From CAG-791 sp000431495 (lineage in GTDB: Bacteria; Bacillota; Clostridia; Lachnospirales; Lachnospiraceae): 64,000 nucleotides of DNA. Where the stretch lies: assembly GCA_052117605.1 (NCBI GenBank), contig JBQKIT010000001.1; one strand, written 5' to 3'. The stretch's first letter is position 1; the number at the start of each line of letters is the position of its first letter. A program made the position numbers and the translations under genes. Shown piece by piece: positions 34,148-43,029 of the stretch. The notes below the pieces were generated by a model. The model ran no database searches. It was not told the origin of the DNA and worked only from the letters and a program-made list of their open reading frames with translations.

Positions 34148-35053
34148 ATGGAGAAAAAGCAGGATAAGATGAGACCGAAAAAGAGTGTGAACCTACAAAC
34201 CATTGCGGATGCCGTTGGTGTCAGCGTTGTCAGTGTTTCCAATGCGCTCTCCGGAAAGCCGGGGGTGAGCAGGCAGCTGCGGGAGACAATCTGTCAGAAG
34301 GCAGAGGAGCTTGGATACGAGTATCGCGGGGAGACGGGAAGACAGAAACAGCCTGTCGAGAAAAGAAATGCTGCCATCATGGTGCTTCCGCATACTGCGC
34401 CGTCCTGCAGAAAAAGGCTGAATCATCTGACAGAGCTTCTCGAGAAGGAAGCGCAGCGCAGCGGGATTGCGATATCCAAAGAGCGGGTTCTTGCGGAGAC
34501 GGAAGGAATTTTTCTTGTCGGGGCATGGACCGGCGATGAAATTTCACGCATTCGGAACAGCTATATGCTTCCTGTCGTGGCAGTCGGCGGGTGGAGCACA
34601 TATGTCCGGGCAGATTATGTAACGCCGGATGTCTACCATTCCATGTATGATGCAGCGGCGAAGCTCATCAAGGAAGGGGCAAAGAAACCGGGATTTTTGA
34701 TCCTGCCGGAGGCAACGGATGCGGACAGGGACAGAAAGTACGGATTTTGGGGCGCGCTTTCGGAGCTTTGCGGAATGCCTGTTTATGGGATGGACAATGT
34801 TTTTTACACGATTCCGGAGGCAGAGGCTTCGGGATGTGATGTCTTGTTCTGTGCCGGCTGCCCTGCGGATTCCGCGCTGCCGAAGGCAGACCGGTTGATT
34901 GTCTGCGGAGAGAGTCCGGAGTGCGGGGAGAGAATCGCTCCGGATGACGAAGAGATGGTAAAGGAAGCCGTTGGTGTTCTGAGCCGCAGGATGAAATACC
35001 ATGATGAGCCGGAGGGAGTGCAGTATGTCCAGGAACTCAGTCAAATTAAGTGA
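34148..35053 (+). CDS. LacI family regulator 1, short effector domain
   Basis: A 301-residue LacI-type protein. Residues about 15-60 are the DNA-binding domain (LQTIADAVGVSVVSVSNALSG, then GVSRQLRETICQKAEELGY). The effector domain is shorter and less like a periplasmic-binding fold than in its two neighbours, and stops after KADRLIVCGE without the usual C-terminal strand order. It may be a degenerate sensor. The start could also be 34169. It overlaps the next gene by 29 bp, so translation is coupled. Confidence 0.8.
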   Translation: MEKKQDKMRPKKSVNLQTIADAVGVSVVSVSNALSGKPGVSRQLRETICQKAEELGYEYRGETGRQKQPVEKRNAAIMVLPHTAPSCRKRLNHLTELLEKEAQRSGIAISKERVLAETEGIFLVGAWTGDEISRIRNSYMLPVVAVGGWSTYVRADYVTPDVYHSMYDAAAKLIKEGAKKPGFLILPEATDADRDRKYGFWGALSELCGMPVYGMDNVFYTIPEAEASGCDVLFCAGCPADSALPKADRLIVCGESPECGERIAPDDEEMVKEAVGVLSRRMKYHDEPEGVQYVQELSQIK

Positions 35054-36041
35054 TATTGCGCAGAGGGCCGGGGTCAGCACGGTAACGGTTTCCAATGCTC
35101 TTGCCGGCCGTAAGGGCGTCAGCAGACAGATGCGGGAGAAGATCCTGGAGACGGCCAGTGAGTGCGGCTATGATATGTCCCGCTATGAGAAAAAGGACAA
35201 TCCGCAGGAAACGATCGGAGTTCTTGTGTCAGATCGTTATATCCGTGTCGGCATGTCCTTCTACTGGGAAATGTATCAGAAGGTTGCCTTCTGCCTGTCT
35301 CAGTACGGAATGTATTCTACCCTGGAAATTCTGAACAGGGAGGAAGAGACGGCGGCGAAGCCGGGGCTTCCGAGATGTCTGGAATCCGGGCAGGCGGATC
35401 AGCTGATTATCATCGGCAGAATTGAGAAAACGTATCTGGACCGTCTGATGCAGAAGGCTGAGGGGCGGACCGTACTTCTGGATTTTCGTGATCCGGATTA
35501 CAATTGCAGCTCTGTGCTTTCCAACAATGGAATCGGGATGTACCGTGCGGTGCAGTATCTGATCGATCATGGGCATCGTGACATCGGCTTTGTCGGTACA
35601 ATGGAGGCATCCGGAAACATCCGGGAACGATTTTTTGCATACCGGAAGTGTCTGGAGGACAATCAGCTGACGCTTCATCCGGAATGGATTCTGAACGATC
35701 GGCGCACAGACAATGAAGCGATCACAGGAGTGGAGCTTCCGCTCAGACTGCCGACGGCGTTTGCGTGCAGCAGTGATTATGCGGCGTCAATTCTCAAGGA
35801 GGCGCTCAGCGCAAGAAATCTGCGGATACCGACGGACATCTCACTGACCTCCTATGATGACTATCTGTATGGGGATCCGCTGGAGAAGAAGCTGACAACC
35901 TTTCATGTGGATATGGTAAAAATGGCAGAGAAGGCGGTACAGGCGCTGCTCCGGAACCGGAAGTCGCCGAACCGGGCAATGAACTGGTATGTGGACAGTG
36001 TTCTTGTAGAAAGAGAGAGCGTGGCGCCTCCGATTCGCTGA
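35025..36041 (+). CDS. LacI family regulator 2
   Basis: A 338-residue LacI/GalR repressor: HTH (VKLSDIAQRAGVSTVTVSNALAG, cut as VKLSDIAQRAG plus VSTVTVSNALAG), hinge region, and a periplasmic-binding-like domain with HGHRDIGFVGT and FACSSDYAASI. GGAGGG precedes the ATG at 35025. It resembles regulator 3 through the effector domain (FYWEMYQKVAF versus MYWTIYRDLST; both with REEE), suggesting tandem duplication. The sugar sensed is unknown. None of the three is beside a sugar operon in direct sense; the nearest glycan genes lie 3 kb to the left. Confidence 0.88.
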   Translation: MSRNSVKLSDIAQRAGVSTVTVSNALAGRKGVSRQMREKILETASECGYDMSRYEKKDNPQETIGVLVSDRYIRVGMSFYWEMYQKVAFCLSQYGMYSTLEILNREEETAAKPGLPRCLESGQADQLIIIGRIEKTYLDRLMQKAEGRTVLLDFRDPDYNCSSVLSNNGIGMYRAVQYLIDHGHRDIGFVGTMEASGNIRERFFAYRKCLEDNQLTLHPEWILNDRRTDNEAITGVELPLRLPTAFACSSDYAASILKEALSARNLRIPTDISLTSYDDYLYGDPLEKKLTTFHVDMVKMAEKAVQALLRNRKSPNRAMNWYVDSVLVERESVAPPIR

Positions 36042-36073
36042 AGGAGCGGGGCAGAGCACGTTGGGCAAAAGGT

Positions 36074-37099
36074 ATGAGTAAGAATATCACACTAAGCGAT
36101 ATTGCTGCGAAAACAGGGGTGAGCATTGTCACGGTTTCCAAGGCACTTTCCGGGCAGAAGGGAGTCAGCGATGCCACGAGGGCGCAGATCAGCCGGGCTG
36201 CACAGGAGATGGGGTATCTTCGGAAACGGTCGGAAGATCGGAAGACCCGTCTGAACTATACCATCGGAGTAGTGACGGCAGCGCGTTACTATACGGATCG
36301 GCTGTCCATGTACTGGACGATTTACAGAGATCTTTCCACCAGACTTGCAGGAAAAGGATGCTTCTGCCTGCTGGAGATGGTATCCAGGGAGGAGGAAGAG
36401 AACCTTACCGCACCGGGACTTCTTGGGAAGCAGCGTCTGGACGGAGTGCTCGTTCTGGGCTCGTTTGACAAAAGCTATGTCCGCAGGCTGGAGGAGGAGA
36501 CGGACCTTCCGCTGGTCTTTATGGATACCCTGTCTCTTTCGGGGAAGAATGACAGCGTGATTTCCAACAATTATCTGGGCAGTCAGCAGATGGTGGAGGA
36601 GCTGATAAAGCTCGGGCATCGGCGAATTGGCTTTGTCGGGACGCTTCTTTCGACGAACAGCATTGATGACCGGTACCTTGGCGGACAGAAGGCTCTGATG
36701 GAGCAGGGGCTCGAGTATGATCCCGTCTGGCAGATCAATGACCGGAACCCGGAGACGGGGCTGCTTTATGAGTCCTCGGACTATGTTCTTCCCAAAGGGG
36801 AGCTTCCGACCGCATTCTTCTGCAGCAGCGACCGGAGTGCCGAGCTGTTTCTTTCAAGACTGAAGGAGATGGGGCTTCGGTGCCCGGAGGACGTTTCCAT
36901 TGCGGGTTTTGATAATTATGAAGAGGAGAGCGGAATGGAGCCCTTCTTTTCGACCTATGACATCAACTTAAATGGCATGATCCGGCGCAGCGTGCATATT
37001 CTGCTGCGGAGAATTGAGAATCCGGAGTACCGAAGCGGAATCACCCTGATTCAGGGACGAAGCATTCTGAGGAAAAGCACAAAGCGCTCAGAGGCATAA
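36074..37099 (+). CDS. LacI family regulator 3
   Basis: A 341-residue LacI/GalR repressor. HTH: ITLSDIAAKTGVSIVTVSK, then ALSGQKGVSDATRAQISRAA; effector domain with LGHRRIGFVGT, FFCSSDRSAEL and SIAGFDNYEEESG. Organised as the previous gene and probably a paralogue by duplication. 32 bp after regulator 2, with only a weak ribosome site. The three form one transcript, which is unusual for LacI proteins that normally sit beside their target operon. Confidence 0.88.
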   Translation: MSKNITLSDIAAKTGVSIVTVSKALSGQKGVSDATRAQISRAAQEMGYLRKRSEDRKTRLNYTIGVVTAARYYTDRLSMYWTIYRDLSTRLAGKGCFCLLEMVSREEEENLTAPGLLGKQRLDGVLVLGSFDKSYVRRLEEETDLPLVFMDTLSLSGKNDSVISNNYLGSQQMVEELIKLGHRRIGFVGTLLSTNSIDDRYLGGQKALMEQGLEYDPVWQINDRNPETGLLYESSDYVLPKGELPTAFFCSSDRSAELFLSRLKEMGLRCPEDVSIAGFDNYEEESGMEPFFSTYDINLNGMIRRSVHILLRRIENPEYRSGITLIQGRSILRKSTKRSEA

Positions 37100-37193
37100 A
37101 GATTTTGTCTTTTTTGCGAAAAACCTCGATGTTGCAGGCAAGAAAGCCTATAATAGAAGAGTATCCATTTTGGAGAAAGGAGGCGTTGGATCA

Positions 37194-37700
37194 ATGAAGA
37201 AATTTGGAATGTACAGGTGTGCAGCGGCAGCAGCTCTGGCACTGGTTTTGGTGACTGGCTGCAGCTCTATGAAGTTTCTTGCTACCGGTAAGGAATTCCG
37301 GAAAATTTGTGAAGACAACGGCCTTCAGATTCAGGATACTCTGGAATCGGTAAAGACGGCGGGCTCCTATGTGAGTCTGTCGGATGCGTATCTTGCAACG
37401 GATGCGGAGAATGCCTACACGGTTTGCTATGTCCGCTTTTCGGACAGCAAGGAAGCGCAGGGTTATTACGACAGTGTTGCCAATCAGATGGACGGAACGG
37501 TATTTACCGGGCCGAATTATCAGGCTGAGGTGGAGACCGTGAACGATTCCTGTCGGGAAATCTATATGGAATCCGGGCGGATTATCTATGCGGAAGGCAA
37601 TACGGATGCCATCACTGCCATTGAGAAGCAGCTGATTGGTACCTGGAATCAGGATCCGGTGAAGAAAACAACTGCTGCAGGCGGGCAGCAGAAACAGTAG
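37194..37700 (+). CDS. Lipoprotein of unknown function
   Basis: A 168-residue exported lipoprotein: short basic start, hydrophobic stretch and lipobox LVTGCSS, so the mature N-terminal Cys is at residue 23. The rest is a small acidic domain (CYVRFSDSKEAQGYYDSVANQ, then EIYMESGRIIYAEGN) with a Gln/Lys-rich tail. No family recognised. AAAGGAGG lies 10 bases before the ATG. It begins a three-gene run with an MBOAT acyltransferase (9-bp gap) and an SGNH hydrolase, which suggests a role at the cell surface with them. Confidence 0.75.
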   Translation: MKKFGMYRCAAAAALALVLVTGCSSMKFLATGKEFRKICEDNGLQIQDTLESVKTAGSYVSLSDAYLATDAENAYTVCYVRFSDSKEAQGYYDSVANQMDGTVFTGPNYQAEVETVNDSCREIYMESGRIIYAEGNTDAITAIEKQLIGTWNQDPVKKTTAAGGQQKQ

Positions 37701-37709
37701 AGAGACGAT

Positions 37710-39080
37710 ATGTCAAACATCCTTGTTTTTTCAAACTGGCAGTTCCTTGGAATTTTTCTGCCAGTTTTTTTGTGTGTATTTTACCTGACCTCCGGAAAGA
37801 ACCGGAATGCTATTTTGTTTTTGGGAAGCCTTGTGTTTTACTCGGGCGGAGGGCTTTTTTCACTGATTCTTCTGATTGCGCTGACGGTGATCAACTATTC
37901 GGTTGGCTGCGCAGTCTGGGATACCGGGGAGAAGACGAGATTTGCTTCGGTGGTTGCGCTGGATGCGGCGGTTCTTATCCTCTGCAAGATTCTTGCTCTT
38001 TTGTCATCCGGAAAGGTGCTTCCTTTTTCTTTTGCTCTTCCGGTGGGACTTTCCTTCTATATCTTTAAGATGATCGCCTATCAGGCGGATCTGTATCGGG
38101 GAGAAATTCGAAGAAAGCCGTCTTTTCTTCAGGCAGCTGCGTATTTCTCGATGTTCCCGCAGGTGACGCAGGGGCCGATTATGCGCTACCGGGATGGCTT
38201 TGCCGGAAAGCTCAGCAGAAGAAAAGTGACGCCTGCCTTGTTTGAGGACGGACTGATTCTTCTGACGATCGGTTTTTCCATGAAGGTGCTTCTGGCGGAC
38301 CGCATCGGGATTCTATGGAATGAGATTTCGAAGATCGGATTTGAGAGTATCTCGACGCCGCTCGCCTGGCTGGGAGCATACGGGTATTCCTTCCAGCTGT
38401 TCTATGATTTCTGGGGCTATTCTCTGATGGCGGCCGGGATCGGAATGATGCTCGGCTTTCCGTTTGTGGAAAACTTCGCGCATCCGTATGCGGCAGGAAG
38501 CATTGGCGAATTCTACCGCCGCTGGCATGCAACGCTGGGACAATGGTTCCGGGACTACATTTACATTCCTCTCGGAGGCAGCAGAAAAGGGACGGCAAGA
38601 ACCATCGGCAACCTTTTGATTGTCTGGGCAGTGACAGGCTTCTGGCATGGCGGCACACTGAATTATGTTGTGTGGGGACTGGTCCTTGGTTTCCTCATTG
38701 TTTCGGAGAAATATCTTCTGTCGAAAAGCGAGACCGTTTCCAAAGTGGTGGGAAGAATCCATGTGCTGGTTGTCATTCCGCTGACGTGGGTGATTTTCGC
38801 TATTCCGAAGCTTGCGGATATCGGCGTGTATTTCGGCAGACTGTTTCCGGTGCGGGGGAGCACTGGTGTCATAAACAGCGGAGATTTTGTTAAGTATCTG
38901 GGAATCTACTGGCCCTTTTTCGCGGCCTCGGTGGTGCTGTGTATTCCGGCGGTCTATCGGACCATCCTCCGGTACCGGAGAAAGCCATGGATGACAGCGC
39001 TTCTGGCCGTGTTATTCTGGGTCAGCATGTATTTCAGCATTCATTCTGCGGGCAATCGCTTTATGTATTTCAGCTATTAA
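37710..39080 (+). CDS. MBOAT family O-acyltransferase (AlgI/DltB-like)
   Basis: A 456-residue membrane-bound O-acyltransferase with about ten hydrophobic segments. Diagnostic parts: PVGLSFYIFKMIAYQADLYRG, the MFPQVTQGPIMRY loop, EFYRRWHATLGQWFRDYIYIPLGGS (cut as EFYRRWHATLGQWF plus RDYIYIPLGGS) and the catalytic His in VTGFWHGGTLNY. AlgI-type enzymes pass acetyl groups across the membrane to a partner that esterifies a polysaccharide. The SGNH protein right behind it would be that partner. Start has only a weak ribosome site. Confidence 0.92.
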   Translation: MSNILVFSNWQFLGIFLPVFLCVFYLTSGKNRNAILFLGSLVFYSGGGLFSLILLIALTVINYSVGCAVWDTGEKTRFASVVALDAAVLILCKILALLSSGKVLPFSFALPVGLSFYIFKMIAYQADLYRGEIRRKPSFLQAAAYFSMFPQVTQGPIMRYRDGFAGKLSRRKVTPALFEDGLILLTIGFSMKVLLADRIGILWNEISKIGFESISTPLAWLGAYGYSFQLFYDFWGYSLMAAGIGMMLGFPFVENFAHPYAAGSIGEFYRRWHATLGQWFRDYIYIPLGGSRKGTARTIGNLLIVWAVTGFWHGGTLNYVVWGLVLGFLIVSEKYLLSKSETVSKVVGRIHVLVVIPLTWVIFAIPKLADIGVYFGRLFPVRGSTGVINSGDFVKYLGIYWPFFAASVVLCIPAVYRTILRYRRKPWMTALLAVLFWVSMYFSIHSAGNRFMYFSY

Positions 39081-39089
39081 GGAAAACGG

Positions 39090-40217
39090 GTGAAACCGCT
39101 TCTGACGATGCGGGCAGATCCCCGGCGGAGATTGAATTTGAGAGATCAGGAAAATGAGAACAGACCTGCGGAAGCACCCATCCGACAGGTTGGAAATTAT
39201 CTGCGGCAGATGCCGCTTCTGACAGCGCTTCTGATTACGCTGATTCCGTTTCTTGTGTTTATGTACAGCAAAAAACCGAAGAATGACATGGATCAGCCGG
39301 GAAAGGAAGCTTCTTCTGAGGTACAGGAGATGGCATCGACAGATTCCGGAGAAACGGAAGCAGACGGAACCGGCGGAGAGGAAGCTGCTGCCGGGGAGAG
39401 TCATGCCGGCTTTGAGACGATTCCGGAGACAGAGCCGGCGGATTCCGAAGAAACGGAGCCAGTGGTTTATACGATCCCGGACGGCGTGAACAACCCGGTT
39501 GCACCGGCGACCGATTACGGGAATACGAACACGGCGTATCAGGCGCCGGCAGGGACGGTGTTTGAGACGGCGACGAGCGGAATGTTTGCACCGGACGGGA
39601 CCTTTTATTATCTGCAGAGCGTACCGGACGATTCGTATTTCTCGGATGCTCTGTTTATCGGAGATTCCAGAACAGACGGATTCCGGGATTACAGCTCGCT
39701 GAAGGATGTCGCAAGCTTCTGGGCAAAGGAATCGCTTTCTGTTTACAACGTTCTGGACAAGAGTCTGCCGCTGTATACGCATGGTACGTGGGAGGACTCC
39801 CAGACGCTGCAGCAGGTTCTGGAGACACATCCGTACGGAAAGATCTATGTTTCCATGGGAATCAATGAAATCGGCATGCCGACCACGGTGAAGTATGTGG
39901 AGAAGTATAAGGCACTGCTGGAGATGATCCGGGAGGCAGAACCGGATGCGATCCTTTATATTCAGGGAAATATGCATGTCAGCAAGGCATTTTCTTCCTC
40001 AGATCCGGTGACGAACAATGTGAATCTCGTGGAGCGGAATGCGGCAATCGCGACGCTGGCAAACGGAAGGGATATTTTCTATCTGGATATGAATCCTGCC
40101 GTCTGCGATGAGAACGGAGACCTACGCGAGGAGCTTACCGGAGACGGGGTGCATCTGAAGGCATCCGCCTATGAGAAATGGGCGGATTTCCTGCGGCAGA
40201 ATGCAATTGTAAAATGA
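39090..40217 (+). CDS. Membrane-anchored SGNH/GDSL hydrolase
   Basis: A 375-residue protein: short cytoplasmic start, one membrane segment (TALLITLIPFLVFMY), a long acidic Glu/Thr-rich linker of about 100 residues, then an SGNH domain. Catalytic Ser lies in ALFIGDSRTDGF; SMGINEIG gives block III; DGVHLKASAYEKW carries the Asp-x-x-His of block V. GTG start at 39090 with AAGGA upstream; an in-frame ATG at 39108 is possible. It follows the MBOAT gene by 9 bp. Together they fit O-acetylation of a cell-surface glycan, with this protein as the outer transferase or esterase. Confidence 0.85.
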   Translation: MKPLLTMRADPRRRLNLRDQENENRPAEAPIRQVGNYLRQMPLLTALLITLIPFLVFMYSKKPKNDMDQPGKEASSEVQEMASTDSGETEADGTGGEEAAAGESHAGFETIPETEPADSEETEPVVYTIPDGVNNPVAPATDYGNTNTAYQAPAGTVFETATSGMFAPDGTFYYLQSVPDDSYFSDALFIGDSRTDGFRDYSSLKDVASFWAKESLSVYNVLDKSLPLYTHGTWEDSQTLQQVLETHPYGKIYVSMGINEIGMPTTVKYVEKYKALLEMIREAEPDAILYIQGNMHVSKAFSSSDPVTNNVNLVERNAAIATLANGRDIFYLDMNPAVCDENGDLREELTGDGVHLKASAYEKWADFLRQNAIVK

Positions 40218-40253
40218 AAAAGGGAGAAGCCCATCGAGCGGCTTCTCCCTTTT
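40217..40253. terminator. Bidirectional terminator
   Basis: AAAAGGGAGAAGC(C) pairs with GGCTTCTCCCTTTT; A run on one side and T run on the other. It serves the SGNH gene and the convergent epimerase gene. Confidence 0.85.
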
Positions 40254-40258
40254 GTACT

Positions 40259-41380
40259 TCAGTGCATGTGTCGGCACATGGTTTCATCGAGGTAGGTCAG
40301 ACGGCCTTCCTCAAAGCCGTGAATGCCAAGACCCGGCTCGTCGCTGACGGTGATGTCCTTTTCGTTGAAAACAGCGCCTCCGAGGATCGGATCCTCGCGG
40401 CAGAGAACCGGACCGTCCAGATCAATGCGGGTGATGATCTGCTTCGCACAGGCAAGCTCCACAGCGGCATTGACGGAGACCTTGGCCTCCAGCATGCAGC
40501 CGAGCATGCATTCCATGCCATAGACCTCTGCGGCAGAGAGAATCTTCTGTGCGTTGTAGAGTCCGCCGCACTTCATCAGCTTGATGTTGATCATGTCTGC
40601 AGCGTGATGCTGCATGATGCGGAGAGCATCCTCCGGGCTGAAGACCGCCTCATCGGCAAGAACCGGGACAAAGCTGTTCTCGGTGACGTACTTCAGACCG
40701 TCAAAATCGGTTCCCTTGACCGGCTGCTCAACGAGCTCAAGTCCAAGGCCTTTTTCCTCCATCTGATCCAGTATGCGGACGGCCTGCTTGGGAGTCCACG
40801 CCTGGTTGGCATCAATGCGGATCCGGATGTCAGGGCCTACGGCATTCCGGACAGCGGCAAGACGCTCTACATCCAGAGAAGGATCGATTCCGACCTTGGT
40901 CTTTAACGTGTCATAGCCGCGGGCAACCGCATTGCAGGCATCCCGTGCCATCTCCTCCGGTGAGTTCACGCTGATCGTGATGTCGGTGGTGATGGTTTTT
41001 CTTGCTCCGCCGAGGAGCTTGTAGACGGGGATGCGGTAAAGCTGGCCGTACAGATCATACAGAGCCATATCAACGGCTGCCTTGGCAGAGGTGTTGTGGA
41101 CAACGGCACTCTGAACGGTGCGGATGACATCCTCGAAGCAGTCGATGTCGAGACCGATCAGCTTCGGAGCGATGTGGTCCTGGATGGCACCGACAATTGC
41201 ACCGGTTGTATCGCCGGTGATGACGCCGGTCGGCGGAGCTTCTCCGTAGCCCTTTTCGCCGGTGTCCGTAAGAATTTCCACAATGACATCATTGACGGCA
41301 TCCACTGTGCGCAGTGCGGTTTTGAAGGGCACGCGAAGCGGGACAGAAATGGTGCCGAGTTTTACCTGAGTGATTTTCAT
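40259..41380 (-). CDS. Dipeptide epimerase (enolase superfamily, Ala-Glu epimerase-like)
   Basis: A 373-residue member of the muconate-lactonizing subgroup of the enolase superfamily. The KxK motif is in YDTLKTKVGID; metal ligands are in RIRIDANQAW (Asp), LELVEQPV (Glu) and VLADEAVF (Asp); the second Lys is in MINIKLMKCGG; the DxD-like end follows. These enzymes epimerise L-Ala-D/L-Glu and related dipeptides during peptidoglycan recycling. Exact dipeptide unknown. Start at 41380 with GGAAAGGA before it. It shares its promoter region with the divergent exporter genes. Confidence 0.87.
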   Translation of the reverse strand: MKITQVKLGTISVPLRVPFKTALRTVDAVNDVIVEILTDTGEKGYGEAPPTGVITGDTTGAIVGAIQDHIAPKLIGLDIDCFEDVIRTVQSAVVHNTSAKAAVDMALYDLYGQLYRIPVYKLLGGARKTITTDITISVNSPEEMARDACNAVARGYDTLKTKVGIDPSLDVERLAAVRNAVGPDIRIRIDANQAWTPKQAVRILDQMEEKGLGLELVEQPVKGTDFDGLKYVTENSFVPVLADEAVFSPEDALRIMQHHAADMINIKLMKCGGLYNAQKILSAAEVYGMECMLGCMLEAKVSVNAAVELACAKQIITRIDLDGPVLCREDPILGGAVFNEKDITVSDEPGLGIHGFEEGRLTYLDETMCRHMH

Positions 41381-41424
41381 GGCAGAATCAGTCCTTTCCA
41401 AATTGATCGTTTTCAAACACTCAC

Positions 41425-41478
41425 ATCATACCACGCAGAACCTTTGTATTGTCATTCGAAGAACAGATGAATTATGAT
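41425..41478. promoter_or_regulatory. Divergent promoters sharing one -35 hexamer
   Basis: TTGTCA (41449-41454) is -35 for the + strand with -10 TATGAT (41473-41478, 18-base spacer). Read on the minus strand the same hexamer is TGACAA, with -10 TATGAT (plus 41425-41430, 18-base spacer). Polymerase can only occupy one direction at a time. Confidence 0.6.
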
Positions 41479-41519
41479 AGTTTGATGTCGGGCCGCGAAA
41501 AGCGGCGGAAAGGACTGCA

Positions 41520-42281
41520 ATGGCGCAGAACAGATGTGAAATACTTCCGGTGCTTCTGGAGATGGGAGAGGCGCTTCTTGGAAGCGGGGCGGAGATTTAC
41601 CGCGCGGAGGATACGCTGAACCGGATGGGCTATGCCTATGGGGCGGCAGCAATGAATGTATTTGTCATTCCGTCGAGCATTGTGATCACGATGGAAATGC
41701 CGGATGGCAGGATGCTGACGCAGACAAAGAGAATCCGGTCGGCCAATTCGAATGACTTCACGAGACTGGATGAGATCAATGAGCTGAGCCGCGCGTACTG
41801 CAGTCGGCCTTTTCCTGTGGAGGAACTGAGGAGGAGACTTCGGGAGATCACGTCGCAGAGAATCAGCAAAAAGGAGCTGCTTGCCGGGTGCATATTGGGA
41901 GCGGGAGCGTTTACGATCTTTTTCGGCGGAAACCTGATGGACGGACTGACGGCCTCGTTGGTAGGACTTCTGATCGGCTGTCTTCAGGTATATTTTGCCC
42001 CGGTATGCATGAACGATACGGTCTATACGTTTCTGGCATCCTTCCTGACAGGCATTCTGGTTGGCCTTGCGGAAAGAATCCTTCCCGGACTTCATGTGGA
42101 CCAGGTGATGATCGGAGACATCATGCTCCTGATCCCTGGGATTATGATGACAAATGCGATCCGGGATTTTCTTCTGGGCGACACGATCTCCGGGGCACTC
42201 CGGCTGACGCAGGCACTTCTTCTTGCAGGCGTGCTTGCGCTTGGCATTATGAGTGCGATCGGAATTGCGAGGTGGATATGA
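41520..42281 (+). CDS. Threonine/serine exporter, ThrE N-terminal-type subunit (DUF1212)
   Basis: A 253-residue membrane protein. The N-terminal cytosolic part (LLEMGEALLGSGAEIYRAEDTLNRMG) is typical of the ThrE/DUF1212 half; five membrane segments follow from about residue 120, with PGIMMTNAIRDFLLGD near the end. The second half of the transporter is the next gene, whose ATG overlaps this stop. Related two-gene exporters move threonine, serine or succinate. Divergent from the epimerase with a shared -35. Confidence 0.85.
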   Translation: MAQNRCEILPVLLEMGEALLGSGAEIYRAEDTLNRMGYAYGAAAMNVFVIPSSIVITMEMPDGRMLTQTKRIRSANSNDFTRLDEINELSRAYCSRPFPVEELRRRLREITSQRISKKELLAGCILGAGAFTIFFGGNLMDGLTASLVGLLIGCLQVYFAPVCMNDTVYTFLASFLTGILVGLAERILPGLHVDQVMIGDIMLLIPGIMMTNAIRDFLLGDTISGALRLTQALLLAGVLALGIMSAIGIARWI

Positions 42282-42736
42282 TGAGAGGAATGCTTCTTCA
42301 GCTGCTTATGGCCGGTATGGGCTCTGTGGGCTTTGGAATGATGTTCCGGATCCGGAGAAAACACCTGCTTCTGACGGCATTTGGCGGCGCTTTGTGCTGG
42401 CTTGCATATCTTGGGAGCAGACAGATCTGGAGCGGCATGTTCGTGCCGAGCTTTGCCGCGAGCGTTGCGGCGGCGTTATATGCAGAAGCACTGGCCCGCA
42501 TCTGCAAAGCGCCGTCTACGCCTTTTTTTGCCCTGTCGGAGATTCCGTTAATCCCGGGGAGCACACTCTATTACTGCATGCTGAATGCTGCGGGCGGACA
42601 CGCAGACGAGGCGTTTTCCTATGGCCTGAAGACGTTTGCCGTCGCGCTTGGAATCGCAGCGGGAATGAGTATTGTCTGGGCACTGTGTGATTTCAGCAGA
42701 AAGGCGGAGCGCTTTCATCGGAGAAGGCACGGGTAG
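42278..42736 (+). CDS. Threonine/serine exporter, ThrE C-terminal-type subunit (DUF3815)
   Basis: A 152-residue membrane protein with four to five hydrophobic segments; FVPSFAASVAAALYAEALARI and IPLIPGSTLYYCM are family features (cut as FVPSFAASVAAALYAEA). It forms the C-terminal half of a split ThrE exporter with the preceding gene. ATGATGAG at 42278 overlaps the stop of the first subunit; either of two adjacent ATG codons (42278 or 42281) can be the start, the second being better spaced from AGGTGG. Confidence 0.82.
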   Translation: MMRGMLLQLLMAGMGSVGFGMMFRIRRKHLLLTAFGGALCWLAYLGSRQIWSGMFVPSFAASVAAALYAEALARICKAPSTPFFALSEIPLIPGSTLYYCMLNAAGGHADEAFSYGLKTFAVALGIAAGMSIVWALCDFSRKAERFHRRRHG

Positions 42737-42870
42737 AGCGGCGGCAGTGAGTATTTCCTGACAGAGCAGGATGAAACCTATGGCAGAAAATAAAAAAATA
42801 TGTATGCACTTTGGAAAGTCTGGTATATAATAATCTCGTTCGCACGATTTTCCGGCAGGTGCGTTCAGAT

Positions 42871-42943
42871 GGGATGGTAGCTCAGCCGGGAGAGCGTCCG
42901 CCTCACACGCGGGAGGTCACGGGTTCGAGCCCCGTCCACCCCA
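42871..42943 (+). tRNA. tRNA-Val (anticodon CAC)
   Basis: A 73-base cloverleaf: acceptor GGGATGG/CCACCCC, D-stem GCTC/GAGC, anticodon stem TCCGC/GCGGG with loop CTCACAC (anticodon CAC at 42904-42906), T-arm ACGGG-TTCGAGC-CCCGT and discriminator A. CCA is not encoded. Acceptor pair 4-69 is A-C, a mismatch. A TATAAT box (42826-42831) lies upstream and a terminator follows. A longer protein frame running through this tRNA is ignored. Confidence 0.93.
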
Positions 42944-42953
42944 TTTCGTTTGT

Positions 42954-42990
42954 CCCCGAACCCGTAAGGATTCGGGGATTTCTTGTTTTA
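42954..42990 (+). terminator. Terminator of tRNA-Val
   Basis: CCCCGAA-CC pairs with GG-A-TTCGGGG, then a T-rich tail (ATTTCTTGTTTTA), 11 bases after the tRNA. Confidence 0.8.
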
Positions 42991-43029
42991 TACGATTATC
43001 TGCAATTTGCAAGGAGCAGAAAGCTTTCC

